A stretch of DNA of 7,684 nucleotides from Pseudomonadota bacterium (GCA_023411035.1 JAEYPE010000235.1:1-7684), one strand, 5' to 3'. Numbered from the stretch's first letter, positions 1-7,644 are shown. The notes: a model not told the origin generated them from the letters alone. A program made the numbers and translations.

Positions 1-191
1 CGCTGGGCAACCTGCTGATGGAGGCCACCGGCACCTGGGCCACCGTGCTGTACATCTGCGCCACCATGGACCTCATCGCGGCCTTCTGCGCCATCGCGGT
101 CCTGCGGCCCATGCTGCGCAAGCACCATGCCCGCAACGCCGAACTCGCCGCCCGGCAGGGCTCGGGTGAACTGGCGCAGGCCAGCCACTGA
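1..191 (+). CDS. C-terminal end of an OxlT-like MFS transporter (partial, 5' end outside window)
   Basis: The frame is open from base 3 to a TGA at 189-191, giving 62 residues of a protein that began before the window. The fragment starts LGNLLMEATGTWATVLYI and continues through a hydrophobic helix to the motif VLRPMLRKHHARN. This is the last transmembrane helix and basic cytoplasmic tail of a major facilitator transporter. It aligns by eye with the end of the complete transporter at 2790-4088 (IIADATGSWHAVFML followed by LFVLRPM), so the two are paralogues of the OxlT (oxalate/formate antiporter) family. The substrate cannot be read from the tail alone. The gene ends about 30 bases before a strong hairpin terminator. 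Confidence 0.8.
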   Translation, partial: LGNLLMEATGTWATVLYICATMDLIAAFCAIAVLRPMLRKHHARNAELAARQGSGELAQASH

Positions 192-222
192 GCGGCGCAT
201 TACGGACGCGTTGCTTCTCCGA

Positions 223-261
223 AGAAAGACCGCCGCGCGCACCCCGCGCGGCGGTCTTTCT
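223..261. terminator. Strong bidirectional intrinsic terminator between convergent genes
   Basis: A perfect 17-bp stem pairs 223-239 with 245-261 around the 5-nt loop CACCC. The GC-rich core (GACCGCCGCGCG) is flanked by AGAAAG on the left and CTTTCT on the right. A pyrimidine-rich, T-containing tract therefore follows the GC core on either strand. It sits 31 bases after the transporter stop, and its last base is the first base of the small minus-strand gene's stop triplet. It can end transcription from both sides. Confidence 0.88.
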
Positions 262-449
262 CATTCCAGGAAGAAGGGGCGGTTGTGGCCCTCGCCGAAT
301 TGGTTGAACCGCTCCGACGACCAGAGGTCGTCCGGTTCCTCGTCCCGCCGGTCGAAGTCCGAACCATCGTCGCCCCGCAAGATCAGGGTCAACCCATGGC
401 CCATCAGGCCGGCCAAGGCGACGAAGGCGATCATCTGGGGATCGATCAT
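261..449 (-). CDS. Small single-pass membrane protein, 62 aa, function unknown
   Basis: I do not recognise this protein. It starts MIDPQMIAFVALAGLMGHGL, where residues 6-24 form one hydrophobic segment (probable membrane anchor or uncleaved signal). An acidic, polar tail follows (RGDDGSDFDRRDEEPDD) and then an aromatic-rich end (NRPFFLE). The frame stays open farther upstream, but the ATG at 449 is preferred. It has GGAG at 457-460 on the minus strand, 7 bases ahead, and the membrane segment begins right after it, whereas the upstream extension has no hydrophobic character. The gene sits alone between the transporter end and the thiC leader, with a TATAAT hexamer about 35 bases upstream. Evidence that it is real: ribosome binding site, promoter-like box, terminator placed exactly at its stop, and a sensible protein composition. 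Confidence 0.6.
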   Translation of the reverse strand: MIDPQMIAFVALAGLMGHGLTLILRGDDGSDFDRRDEEPDDLWSSERFNQFGEGHNRPFFLE

Positions 450-483
450 GGAACGGACTCCAGGGGAAAATCGGGGGGCGTTT

Positions 484-489
484 ATTATA
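484..489 (-). promoter_or_regulatory. Candidate -10 box for the small membrane-protein gene
   Basis: The minus strand reads TATAAT, a perfect -10 hexamer, in an AT-rich island of an otherwise GC-rich region. It is 34 bases upstream of the ATG at 449, which would leave a leader of roughly 28 bases. No good -35 hexamer lies 16-18 bases further upstream (the position reads about GGAGCC), so the promoter may depend on an activator or may be weak. Confidence 0.4.
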
Positions 490-502
490 TTGCAGTGCAG
501 CA
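490..502. promoter_or_regulatory. TGC-rich near-palindrome, possible operator (PhaR-like)
   Basis: The plus strand reads TTGCAGTGCAGCA, containing TGCA-G-TGCA, directly beside the TATAAT box of the small gene. Alphaproteobacterial PhaR, the regulator of polyhydroxybutyrate granule genes, is known to bind TGC-rich sites of this general type. The match is by eye only, and no granule gene is visible here. A repressor bound here would cover the promoter of the small gene. Confidence 0.25.
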
Positions 503-583
503 TAAAGGCTCCGCTCAAGTCACGCAATAGAATTTTGTATACCAGATGGCGGGTGCCAGATTTGCGAAGCTGCCGCGAACCCC

Positions 584-604
584 GCCGGTATTCGGTGAAT
601 CGGC
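584..604. repeat. Imperfect inverted repeat upstream of the thiC promoter
   Basis: GCCG (584-587) plus ATTC (590-593) pair with GAAT (597-600) plus CGGC (601-604), giving 8 base pairs with a 2-nt bulge (GT) and a 3-nt loop. It ends 1 base before the TTGACG hexamer, so it could be a regulator site. No family is assigned. Confidence 0.3.
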
Positions 605-605
605 G

Positions 606-634
606 TTGACGTGGGTAAGGCTGATCGTTCAGCA
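606..634 (+). promoter_or_regulatory. Candidate thiC promoter (-35 TTGACG)
   Basis: TTGACG at 606-611 is one base from the -35 consensus and matches the form common in alphaproteobacteria. A 17-base spacer leads to 629-634 (TCAGCA), a poor -10. The position is persuasive: initiation about 7 bases after that box would fall near 641, just where the first pairing strand of the riboswitch begins (642). The weak -10 keeps confidence modest. Confidence 0.42.
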
Positions 635-641
635 TGGCGAC

Positions 642-739
642 GTTCCAAGGGGAGCCCCATAGCACGGGGCTGAGATGACGCCGTAAGGCGCCGAACTCTT
701 TGAACCTGATCCGGGTCGTACCGGCGTAGGGACAGGAAC
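642..739 (+). promoter_or_regulatory. TPP riboswitch aptamer (THI element) of thiC
   Basis: The conserved THI-box blocks are present in order: GGGGAGCCCC (649-658), GGCTGAGAT (668-676), TTGAACCTGATCCGGGT (700-716) and ACCGGCGTAGGGA (720-732). The expected helices can be drawn. P1 is GTTCC 642-646 with GGAAC 735-739. P2 is GCCCC 654-658 with GGGGC 666-670. P3 is a short variable arm, CGCC 679-682 with GGCG 687-690, closed by a GTAA tetraloop. The arm on the pyrophosphate-sensing side is CCGG 711-714 with CCGG 721-724. The aptamer binds thiamine pyrophosphate, and in this family binding lowers expression of the downstream thiamine gene, here thiC. P3 is short for the family, with no long insertion. 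Confidence 0.95.
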
Positions 740-806
740 AAACGGGCCAAGGTCATGCGCACTCCCAAGGGGAGCGTTTCGACCGTCCGTTCTGCCGCTC
801 CGTCAC

Positions 807-850
807 ACCCGGATCTCCAACGATCCTATGTGCGATGGAGATCCAAGCAG
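807..850 (+). promoter_or_regulatory. Riboswitch expression platform: hairpin masking the thiC Shine-Dalgarno
   Basis: GGATCTCCA (811-819) is perfectly complementary to TGGAGATCC (836-844). Two more pairs (821-822 with 833-834) stack past a single A/A mismatch. The right arm contains GGAG (837-840), the ribosome binding site 10 bases before the ATG at 851, so this hairpin would block translation. In addition, ACCCGGATC (807-815) is perfectly complementary to GATCCGGGT (708-716) inside the aptamer, so aptamer folding and masking can be linked. There is no run of T after the hairpin, which argues for translational control rather than termination. Confidence 0.7.
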
Positions 851-2704
<1,854 letters not shown>

Positions 2705-2755
2705 CGCACGGTTCGATGGAAGTGGGGACGTCCTTGCGGGCGCCCCCTCTCCACG

Positions 2756-2788
2756 GCTCTTTCCCAAGCGGGGCGGGGGGAAGAGAGC
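2756..2788. terminator. Imperfect hairpin between convergent thiC and transporter genes
   Basis: GCTCTTTCCC (2756-2765) pairs with 2778-2788 (GGGAA, bulged G at 2783, AGAGC), giving 10 base pairs around a 12-nt GC-rich loop. It occupies the 85-base gap between the two convergent stop codons, where a shared terminator is expected. No T-run follows on either strand, so it may be a weak or Rho-assisted terminator, or a decayed dispersed palindrome. CCCCCTCTCC at 2743-2752 resembles the arm of the hairpin at 5710-5744. Confidence 0.4.
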
Positions 2789-2789
2789 G

Positions 2790-4088
2790 TCAGGATGCCG
2801 CCGTCATTCTCCGACCGCCCTGTGCGCCCAGAGACTCCGCCGCCATGCGGGTCCGCATGGGGCGCAGCACGAACAGGGCCAGCACCGCGGCCAGGGCATT
2901 CACCCCGGCGGCCAGCATGAAGACCGCGTGCCAGCTTCCCGTCGCGTCGGCGATGATGTTGGCGAAGGGGATCAGCAGAGCCGCCGTGCCCTTGGCGGTG
3001 TAGAGCAGGCCCGCGTTGCTCGCCGCGAACTTCGATCCGAAGGTGTCGGCGCAGCAGGCCGGGAAGAGGCTGTAGATCTCGCCCCATGCGAAGAAGACCA
3101 GACCGGTCAGCAGTACGAAGGCCACCGGGTCCCGGCCATAGAGGCTGAGCGCCACGATGCCCACGGCCTCAATCGCGAAGGCGATGAACATGGTGTTCTC
3201 GCGCCCGATGTGGTCGGACACCCAGCCGAAGAAGGGGCGCGTCAGCCCGTTCAGCACCCGGTCTATGGATAGGGCGAAGGTCAGGGCGGGCAGGGTCAGG
3301 CCGAGGATGCTGACCGGCGCATGAGCCAAGCCGAAATCCTGCGCGATGGGGCCGAGCTGCGCCGTCGCCATCAGACCGCCGCCGGCCACCATCACGAACA
3401 TGGCGTACATGACCCAGAAGGCCGGCGTGCGCACCATCTGGTTCGGCGTGTACTGCCGCTGCGCGGGCGGGGCGGCGAATCCGCCGCGGGAAACCGGGGC
3501 CGATGGCGGCGCCACCAGCAGCCAGGCCAGCGCGAAGACCACAAGCCCCTGGCCCAGACCGAAGGCCATGAAGGTCGCCTCGTAGCCCGAGGTCTGAATC
3601 ATCGTGGCGATGGGCACCACCGTCAGGGCGGAGCCGGCGCCGAAGCCCGCCGCGGTGATCCCGGCGGCCAGCCCGCGCCGGTCGGGGAACCATTTCAGCG
3701 CGTTGCCCACGCAGGTGCCGTAGACCGCGCCCGCCCCGATGCCGCCGATGGCCGCCGCCACATAGAGCAGGGTCAGCGAATCCGCCACCGCGTTCAAGGC
3801 CCAGGAGGCGGCGCAGAGCAGCGAGCCGAACAGCACGACGATCCGCGGGCCGAAGCGGTCCACGAACCATCCCTCCACGGGCACCAGCCAGGTTTCGGTG
3901 ACGATGAAGATGGTGAAGGCCACCTGAATGGCCGCACGGCCCCAGCCGTGCTTGTCGTCGATGGGTTCGACGAAGAGAGTCCAGCCGTATTGTAGATTGG
4001 CGATCATCGACATGCAGATGACGCCGGCAAGCAACTGCACCCAGCGCCCGCCCAGCGGCAAAGCGCGTTCTGCACCGGTTTGGCGCAT
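2790..4088 (-). CDS. OxlT-like MFS transporter (oxalate/formate antiporter family)
   Basis: This is a 432-residue inner-membrane protein with about 12 hydrophobic segments and a longer polar loop near residues 195-218 that splits the two six-helix halves. Family marks are QYGWTLFVEP near residue 35, VDRFGPR (76-82) as the cytoplasmic loop 2-3 signature, KWFPDRRGLAAG (132-143), and VSDHIGR (290-296) as its repeat in the second half. R284 in GLTRPFFGW and K366 in LLYTAKGTAA match the two charged residues in membrane helices that oxalate binding by Oxalobacter OxlT depends on, so a small dicarboxylate or monocarboxylate substrate is likely but not proven. The start at 4088 has GGAGGAG five bases ahead. 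The open frame extends to 4187, but that extension is polar and unlike the family. It is a paralogue of the fragment at 1-191. It lies 267 bases downstream of ttuD in the same direction, probably with its own promoter. Confidence 0.88.
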   Translation of the reverse strand: MRQTGAERALPLGGRWVQLLAGVICMSMIANLQYGWTLFVEPIDDKHGWGRAAIQVAFTIFIVTETWLVPVEGWFVDRFGPRIVVLFGSLLCAASWALNAVADSLTLLYVAAAIGGIGAGAVYGTCVGNALKWFPDRRGLAAGITAAGFGAGSALTVVPIATMIQTSGYEATFMAFGLGQGLVVFALAWLLVAPPSAPVSRGGFAAPPAQRQYTPNQMVRTPAFWVMYAMFVMVAGGGLMATAQLGPIAQDFGLAHAPVSILGLTLPALTFALSIDRVLNGLTRPFFGWVSDHIGRENTMFIAFAIEAVGIVALSLYGRDPVAFVLLTGLVFFAWGEIYSLFPACCADTFGSKFAASNAGLLYTAKGTAALLIPFANIIADATGSWHAVFMLAAGVNALAAVLALFVLRPMRTRMAAESLGAQGGRRMTAAS

Positions 4089-4093
4089 ATGGT

Positions 4094-4100
4094 CTCCTCC
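4094..4100 (-). promoter_or_regulatory. Strong ribosome binding site deciding the transporter start
   Basis: The minus strand reads GGAGGAG five bases before the ATG at 4088, close to the ideal anti-16S complement. It rejects the longer frame starting at 4187. Confidence 0.8.
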
Positions 4101-4203
4101 CGGAAATTCCGCTTTTTCGTTCTGGCTGTGGCGCGTGCGGGGTGCGTTCGTTGCCCGGCCGCTTCGCTTTTCCTTCGAACGGAGCAATCCGGCTGCGCTT
4201 CAT

Positions 4204-4213
4204 TGGCATGCCA
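4204..4213. repeat. 10-bp perfect palindrome in the transporter leader
   Basis: TGGCATGCCA reads the same on both strands. It lies about 120 bases upstream of the transporter start. It could be a dimeric regulator site, but nothing else supports a function. Confidence 0.3.
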
Positions 4214-4279
4214 GACGCCACATTCGTGATGTCTTGATGGGGAGTGTGGCGGAAAATCCGTAGAATCAGCAACCTGTTT

Positions 4280-4307
4280 CGACGGTCAGGTACCGCTTAG
4301 ACCGTCG
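4280..4307. repeat. 8-bp inverted repeat between ttuD and the transporter gene
   Basis: CGACGGTC (4280-4287) is the exact reverse complement of GACCGTCG (4300-4307), with a 12-base spacer that itself contains the palindrome GGTACC (4289-4294). It is about 50 bases past the ttuD stop. On the minus strand it is not followed by a T-run, so an intrinsic terminator is doubtful. An operator or RNA hairpin is equally possible. Confidence 0.4.
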
Positions 4308-4308
4308 G

Positions 4309-4318
4309 TAATATACTA
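4309..4318 (-). promoter_or_regulatory. Candidate -10 and GntR-like operator for the transporter gene
   Basis: The minus strand reads TAGTATATTA. It contains TATATT, one base from the -10 consensus, in an AT-rich spot of a GC-rich region. The 10-mer is also nearly palindromic, with a T-GT-AC-A type pattern of the sort bound by FadR/FCD-type GntR regulators (one mismatched pair). No clear -35 box is seen. If used, the transporter leader would be about 220 bases long. Confidence 0.3.
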
Positions 4319-4355
4319 GAATGCACCTGCTGGAGTGCTTGGCGGCGCGCCGTTC

Positions 4356-5618
4356 TCAAACGACCAGCACCGCGCGGAAGTCATTCACGTTGGTCAGGGT
4401 CGGCCCGGTCACCAGCAGATCGCCGAGCGCGCTGAAGAAGCTGTAGCCGTCATTGTCGGCCAGACGCTCCTTGGCGTTGGCGCCCGCGGCGGCGGCGCGG
4501 GCCAGCGTGTCGGGGGAGAGCAGGGCGCCCGCGTTGTCCTCCGTCCCGTCGATGCCGTCGGTGTCGGCGGCCAGCGCGTGCACCCCCTTCATCCCATCCA
4601 GCGCCACGGTCAGCGCCAGCAGGAATTCGGCGTTGCGCCCGCCGCGACCCTTGCCGCGCACGGTCACCGTGGTTTCGCCGCCGGACAGCAGCACGCAGGG
4701 CTTGGCCGACGGCTGGTCGTGCTCGACGATCTGGCGGGCGATGCCGGCATGGACCAGCGCGACCTCGCGCGATTCACCCTCCAGCGCGTTGCCCAGGATC
4801 ACCGGGGTGACGCCGGCCTTGCGGGCGACCTCCGCCGCGCGCTCCAGCGCCATCTGCGGCGTGGCGACCAGGATGGTGCTGACGCGCTCCAGCCGCGGAT
4901 CACCCGGCTTCGGGCTTTCGTCGCGCCCGGCCAGCAGATGGTCCATGACCGGCTGCGGCGGGGTGATTCCGTATTTCTCCAGCACCGCCAGAGCGTCGGC
5001 GTAGCTGGTCGGGTCCGGCACGGTCGGGCCCGAGGCGATCACCGACAGGTCGTCGCCCGGCACGTCGGAGATGACCAGCGAGACCACCCGCGCCTTGGTC
5101 GCCGCGGCCAGCCGCCCGCCCTTGATGGCGGACAGGTGCTTGCGGACGCAGTTCATCTCCGTGATGTTCGCGCCGGACCGGAGCAGAGCCTTCGACACCG
5201 CCTGCTTGTCGGCCATGGAGATGCCGGGGGCGGGCAGGGCCAGCAGGGCGGAACCGCCGCCGGAAATCAGGCAGAGCATCAGGTCGTCGGGACCGAGCGA
5301 AGCGGCGATGTCCAGGATGCGCCGGGCCGCCTGCTGGCCGGCCTCGTCGGGCACGGGATGGGATGCCTCGACCACCTCGATCCGCTCGCAGGGCACGTTG
5401 TGGCCGTAGCGGGTGACGACCAGACCGGACAGCGGGCCTTTCCAGTGATCCTCGACCGCCTTCGCCATGGAGGCCGCGGCCTTCCCGGCGCCGACGACGA
5501 CCGTGCGGCCCTTCGGCGGTTCCGGAAGATGCGGCGGCACGCACAGCGCCGGCTGGGCCGAGGCGACGGCGGCGCGGAACATGTCGGTCAGAAGCGCGCG
5601 GGGATCGGTGGTCGTCAT
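4356..5618 (-). CDS. ttuD: Glycerate 2-kinase, MOFRL family (annotated also as hydroxypyruvate reductase TtuD)
   Basis: This cytosolic enzyme of 420 residues is expected to phosphorylate D-glycerate with ATP to 2-phosphoglycerate, the exit of the glyoxylate/glycerate route into glycolysis. The name ttuD and the label hydroxypyruvate reductase come from an older tartrate-pathway assignment of the same family. The N-terminal DUF4147 domain holds VVVGAGKAAASMA (40-52, with K46), a glycine-rich CLISGGGSALL (116-126), NCVRKHLSAIKGGRLA (156-171) and ISDVPGDD (183-190). The C-terminal MOFRL domain holds LSGGETTVTV, GRGGRNAEF (324-332), ADTDGIDGTEDNAGA (351-365) and the closing GPTLTNVND (405-413). 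The start at 5618 follows an AGGGAAGGGA stretch (5631-5640), a little far at 12 bases. The open frame runs to 5672, where no ribosome site is seen. It is the last gene of the hyi-glxR-ttuD set, 134 bases after glxR. Confidence 0.93.
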   Translation of the reverse strand: MTTTDPRALLTDMFRAAVASAQPALCVPPHLPEPPKGRTVVVGAGKAAASMAKAVEDHWKGPLSGLVVTRYGHNVPCERIEVVEASHPVPDEAGQQAARRILDIAASLGPDDLMLCLISGGGSALLALPAPGISMADKQAVSKALLRSGANITEMNCVRKHLSAIKGGRLAAATKARVVSLVISDVPGDDLSVIASGPTVPDPTSYADALAVLEKYGITPPQPVMDHLLAGRDESPKPGDPRLERVSTILVATPQMALERAAEVARKAGVTPVILGNALEGESREVALVHAGIARQIVEHDQPSAKPCVLLSGGETTVTVRGKGRGGRNAEFLLALTVALDGMKGVHALAADTDGIDGTEDNAGALLSPDTLARAAAAGANAKERLADNDGYSFFSALGDLLVTGPTLTNVNDFRAVLVV

Positions 5619-5654
5619 GGTTCGGTCTGGTCCCTTCCCTGAGCCGCGCCGTTC

Positions 5655-5666
5655 ACCGGCGCCGGT
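5655..5666. repeat. 12-bp perfect palindrome upstream of ttuD
   Basis: ACCGGCGCCGGT reads identically on both strands, 36 bases before the ttuD start. In RNA it would form only a tight, loop-poor hairpin, so if it matters it is more likely a DNA site. This could also be chance in GC-rich DNA. Confidence 0.25.
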
Positions 5667-5709
5667 TCTCATGTGCTGGAAATGCTAACGATTTCGGCGC
5701 AGGGGGCAA

Positions 5710-5744
5710 TGCCTGCCCTCTCCCTTCTGGGGAGAGGGCAGGCA
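5710..5744. repeat. 15-bp hairpin between glxR and ttuD (intercistronic palindrome)
   Basis: TGCCTGCCCTCTCCC (5710-5724) and GGGAGAGGGCAGGCA (5730-5744) are perfect reverse complements with a 5-nt loop (TTCTG). It begins 8 bases after the glxR stop in the direction of transcription. No T-run follows on the minus strand, so it is not a textbook terminator. It may protect the upstream mRNA 3' end or attenuate ttuD. Its CCCTCTCCC/GGGAGAGGG core looks like dispersed palindromic repeats common in GC-rich proteobacterial genomes. Confidence 0.65.
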
Positions 5745-5752
5745 CTCCGACC

Positions 5753-6661
5753 TCACTCCGCGGCTTCGGTCGCGCGGTGGTTCTGGCCGATCTCGTGGTT
5801 GGCCAGCAGTTCAAGCGCGCGGACCATGCCGGAATGATCCCACGCCTTGCCGCCCTGGGCGGCGCAGGCGTTGAACAGCTCCTGGCAGGTGGCGGTGTTC
5901 GGCAGCGACACGCCGAGCGCGCGGGCGCCGGACAGGGCGAGGTTCAGGTCCTTCTGGTGCAGCTCGATGCGGAAGCCCGGATCGAAGGTGCGCTTCACCA
6001 TGCGCTCGCCGTGCACCTCCAGGATGCGCGAGGAGGCGAAGCCGCCCATCAGGGCCTGACGGACCTTCGCCGGGTCGGCGCCGGCCTTTGACGCGAAGAG
6101 AAGGGCCTCGCCCACCGCCTCGATGGTCAGGGCGACGACGATCTGGTTGGCGACCTTCGTCGTCTGGCCGTCGCCGTTGCCGCCGACCAGAGTGATGTTC
6201 TTGCCCATCTTCTCGAACAGCGGCTTCACCGCCTCGAACGCCTTCTCCGGCCCGCCGACCATGATGGTCAGCGAGGCGGCCTTGGCCCCGACCTCGCCGC
6301 CCGACACCGGGGCGTCGAGATAGTCGCAGCCCAATTCGTTGATGCGCTTGGCGAAAGCCTTCGTTTCGATCGGGGAGATGGACGACATGTCCACCACGGT
6401 CTTGCCGGGCGTCAGCCCCTCGGCGACGCCGTCCGCGCCGAACAGGGCGGCTTCCACATGGGGCGTGTCGGGCACCATGGTGATGATGATGTCGGCCTTC
6501 TGCGCCACCTCGCGGCTGGAGCCGCAGGCCGTGGCACCCTTGGCCAGCAGGTCTTCCGGAGCCGGGTTGATGTCGTAGACGAACAGGGTGTGGCCGGCGT
6601 CGGCCAGATGACCGGCCATGGGGCGGCCCATGATGCCGAGACCGATGAATCCAACGTTCAT
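5753..6661 (-). CDS. glxR: Tartronate semialdehyde reductase (2-hydroxy-3-oxopropionate reductase)
   Basis: This is a 302-residue cytosolic member of the beta-hydroxyacid dehydrogenase family. It is predicted to reduce tartronate semialdehyde to D-glycerate. The Rossmann fold opens with GFIGLGIMGRPMAGHL (residues 4-19). D30, at the end of the second strand (VYDINPAP), points to NADH rather than NADPH. The substrate-site motif DAPVSGGEVGA spans 116-126, and the catalytic lysine is K169 in GQTTKVANQ. HQKDLNLAL (235-243) is the conserved C-terminal helix motif. The start at 6661 has GAGGA seven bases ahead and directly begins the nucleotide-binding strand, so the open extension to 6697 is not needed. 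Related 3-hydroxyisobutyrate dehydrogenases look similar, but the neighbours hyi and glycerate kinase decide the call. It lies 81 bases after hyi. Confidence 0.95.
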   Translation of the reverse strand: MNVGFIGLGIMGRPMAGHLADAGHTLFVYDINPAPEDLLAKGATACGSSREVAQKADIIITMVPDTPHVEAALFGADGVAEGLTPGKTVVDMSSISPIETKAFAKRINELGCDYLDAPVSGGEVGAKAASLTIMVGGPEKAFEAVKPLFEKMGKNITLVGGNGDGQTTKVANQIVVALTIEAVGEALLFASKAGADPAKVRQALMGGFASSRILEVHGERMVKRTFDPGFRIELHQKDLNLALSGARALGVSLPNTATCQELFNACAAQGGKAWDHSGMVRALELLANHEIGQNHRATEAAE

Positions 6662-6713
6662 GGCTGTGTCCTCAGATCTGTGTGTTCGGGCGTTCACAGG
6701 TTATGCAGTGGTG

Positions 6714-6754
6714 ATCAGGCAGCGGCCATCAGGCGGCGGCCATCAGGCGGCGGC
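6714..6754. repeat. 14-bp tandem repeat, about 2.9 copies, across the hyi stop codon
   Basis: Units begin at 6714 (ATCAGGCAGCGGCC), 6728 (ATCAGGCGGCGGCC) and 6742 (ATCAGGCGGCGGC, incomplete). The second differs from the first by one base. On the minus strand each unit carries a TGA. The unit in the hyi frame is the gene's stop (6743-6745), and the last alanine codons of hyi are made of the repeat. Confidence 0.85.
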
Positions 6755-7540
6755 GGTCTCGCCGGGCGTGGCGGCGCGCATCCAGCCCAGCCCTTCGCTG
6801 GTTCCCTTGGCCGGCTTGTACTCGCAGCCGACCCAGCCGCCGTAGCCCAGCCGGTCGAGAGCGGCGAAGACGAAGGGATAGTTGATCTCGCCGGTGCCGG
6901 GCTCGTTGCGGCCCGGATTGTCGGCGATCTGGACATGCGCGATCTTCGGCAGCAGGCGCTGGATGGTCGGGACGAGGTCACCTTCCATGATCTGCATGTG
7001 GTAGACGTCGTACTGGATGAAGAGGTTGTCGGAGCCGACGGCCTCCAGAATCCGTTCCGCCTGCGCGGTGTTGGTCAGGTAGAAGCCCGGAATGTCGCGG
7101 GTGTTGATCGGCTCGATCAGGAAGCGGATGCCGGCCTCCTTCAGCGCCTTGGCGGCGAAGGACAGGTTGTCCACGAAGGTGCGCTCCAGCGCGTCCGCCG
7201 CCACGCCCGCCGGGGCCTTGCCGGCGAGGCAGTTGAGCTGCTTGCAGCCCAACGCCGTGGCGTATTCGATGGCCCGGCCCACCCCGTCCTGGAACTCGCC
7301 CACACGGTCCGGCAGAACGGCGATGCCGCGCTCGCCCGCGTCCCAATCGCCCGCCGGCAGGTTGTGGAGCACCTGGGTCAGCCGGTTGGCGGCCAGCCGC
7401 TCGGCCAGCGCCTCCTTCTCGAAGGGGTAGGGGAACAGATACTCGACGCCGGTGAAGCCGTCCTTGGCCGCCGCAGCGAAGCGGTCGAGGAAGGGCAGCT
7501 CGTTGTAGAGCATCGTCAGGTTGGCGGCGAACTTGGGCAT
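6743..7540 (-). CDS. hyi: Hydroxypyruvate isomerase
   Basis: This 265-residue cytosolic enzyme has the xylose-isomerase-like TIM-barrel fold and interconverts hydroxypyruvate and tartronate semialdehyde. It starts MPKFAANLTMLYNELPFLDR, a typical N-terminus of the family. Visible active-site candidates are E143 in FLIEPINTRDIPGFYL, D178 and H181 in IQYDVYHMQ, Q204 in AHVQIADNPGRNEPG, and E240 in VGCEYKP. The two glutamates sit where the catalytic and metal-binding pair of E. coli Hyi is expected. The start at 7540 has GGGAG six bases ahead. It is the first gene of the visible hyi-glxR-ttuD set. Glyoxylate carboligase, which would supply tartronate semialdehyde, is absent from the window and may lie beyond the right edge or elsewhere. 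The stop is embedded in a 14-bp tandem repeat. Confidence 0.96.
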   Translation of the reverse strand: MPKFAANLTMLYNELPFLDRFAAAAKDGFTGVEYLFPYPFEKEALAERLAANRLTQVLHNLPAGDWDAGERGIAVLPDRVGEFQDGVGRAIEYATALGCKQLNCLAGKAPAGVAADALERTFVDNLSFAAKALKEAGIRFLIEPINTRDIPGFYLTNTAQAERILEAVGSDNLFIQYDVYHMQIMEGDLVPTIQRLLPKIAHVQIADNPGRNEPGTGEINYPFVFAALDRLGYGGWVGCEYKPAKGTSEGLGWMRAATPGETAAA

Positions 7541-7571
7541 GTCTCTCTCCCGGATGGTCGTTTCGGGCTTT

Positions 7572-7601
7572 GCCGTTTGGGTCAGGGCCGTTTGGGTCAG
7601 G
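7572..7601. repeat. Two perfect 15-bp tandem copies in the hyi leader
   Basis: GCCGTTTGGGTCAGG occurs at 7572-7586 and again without a gap at 7587-7601. The array lies 32-61 bases upstream of the hyi start, between a TTGACG hexamer (minus strand, 7628-7623) and the ribosome binding site. It may be a paired regulator site or a simple duplication. Confidence 0.85.
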
Positions 7602-7644
7602 GTCGGCGGGTGTGGGCGGGGGCGTCAACGCGACGGTCGCCTTT

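Noticed and set aside
127..609. 160-codon open frame on the plus strand
   Set aside because: It crosses the transporter stop and the terminator hairpin, overlaps the small minus-strand gene, and shows no protein-like features.
777..850. Intrinsic terminator as the riboswitch output
   Set aside because: Hairpins exist at 771-801 and 811-844, but neither is followed by a T-run. The second directly masks a ribosome binding site, which fits translational control better.
3321..3995. 224-codon open frame on the plus strand inside the transporter gene
   Set aside because: The composition is that of an antisense GC-rich frame, and the minus strand encodes a continuous 12-helix transporter.
4204..4226. 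Possible sigma-54 promoter (minus strand TGGCATG followed by an AAGC)
   Set aside because: The spacing between GG and GC is 12 rather than the 10 bases required, so it does not fit a -24/-12 promoter.
4335..5642. 435-codon open frame on the plus strand
   Set aside because: It is the shadow of ttuD. It has low-complexity Arg/Gly/His/Gln composition and no motifs, and the minus strand carries full DUF4147 and MOFRL motifs.
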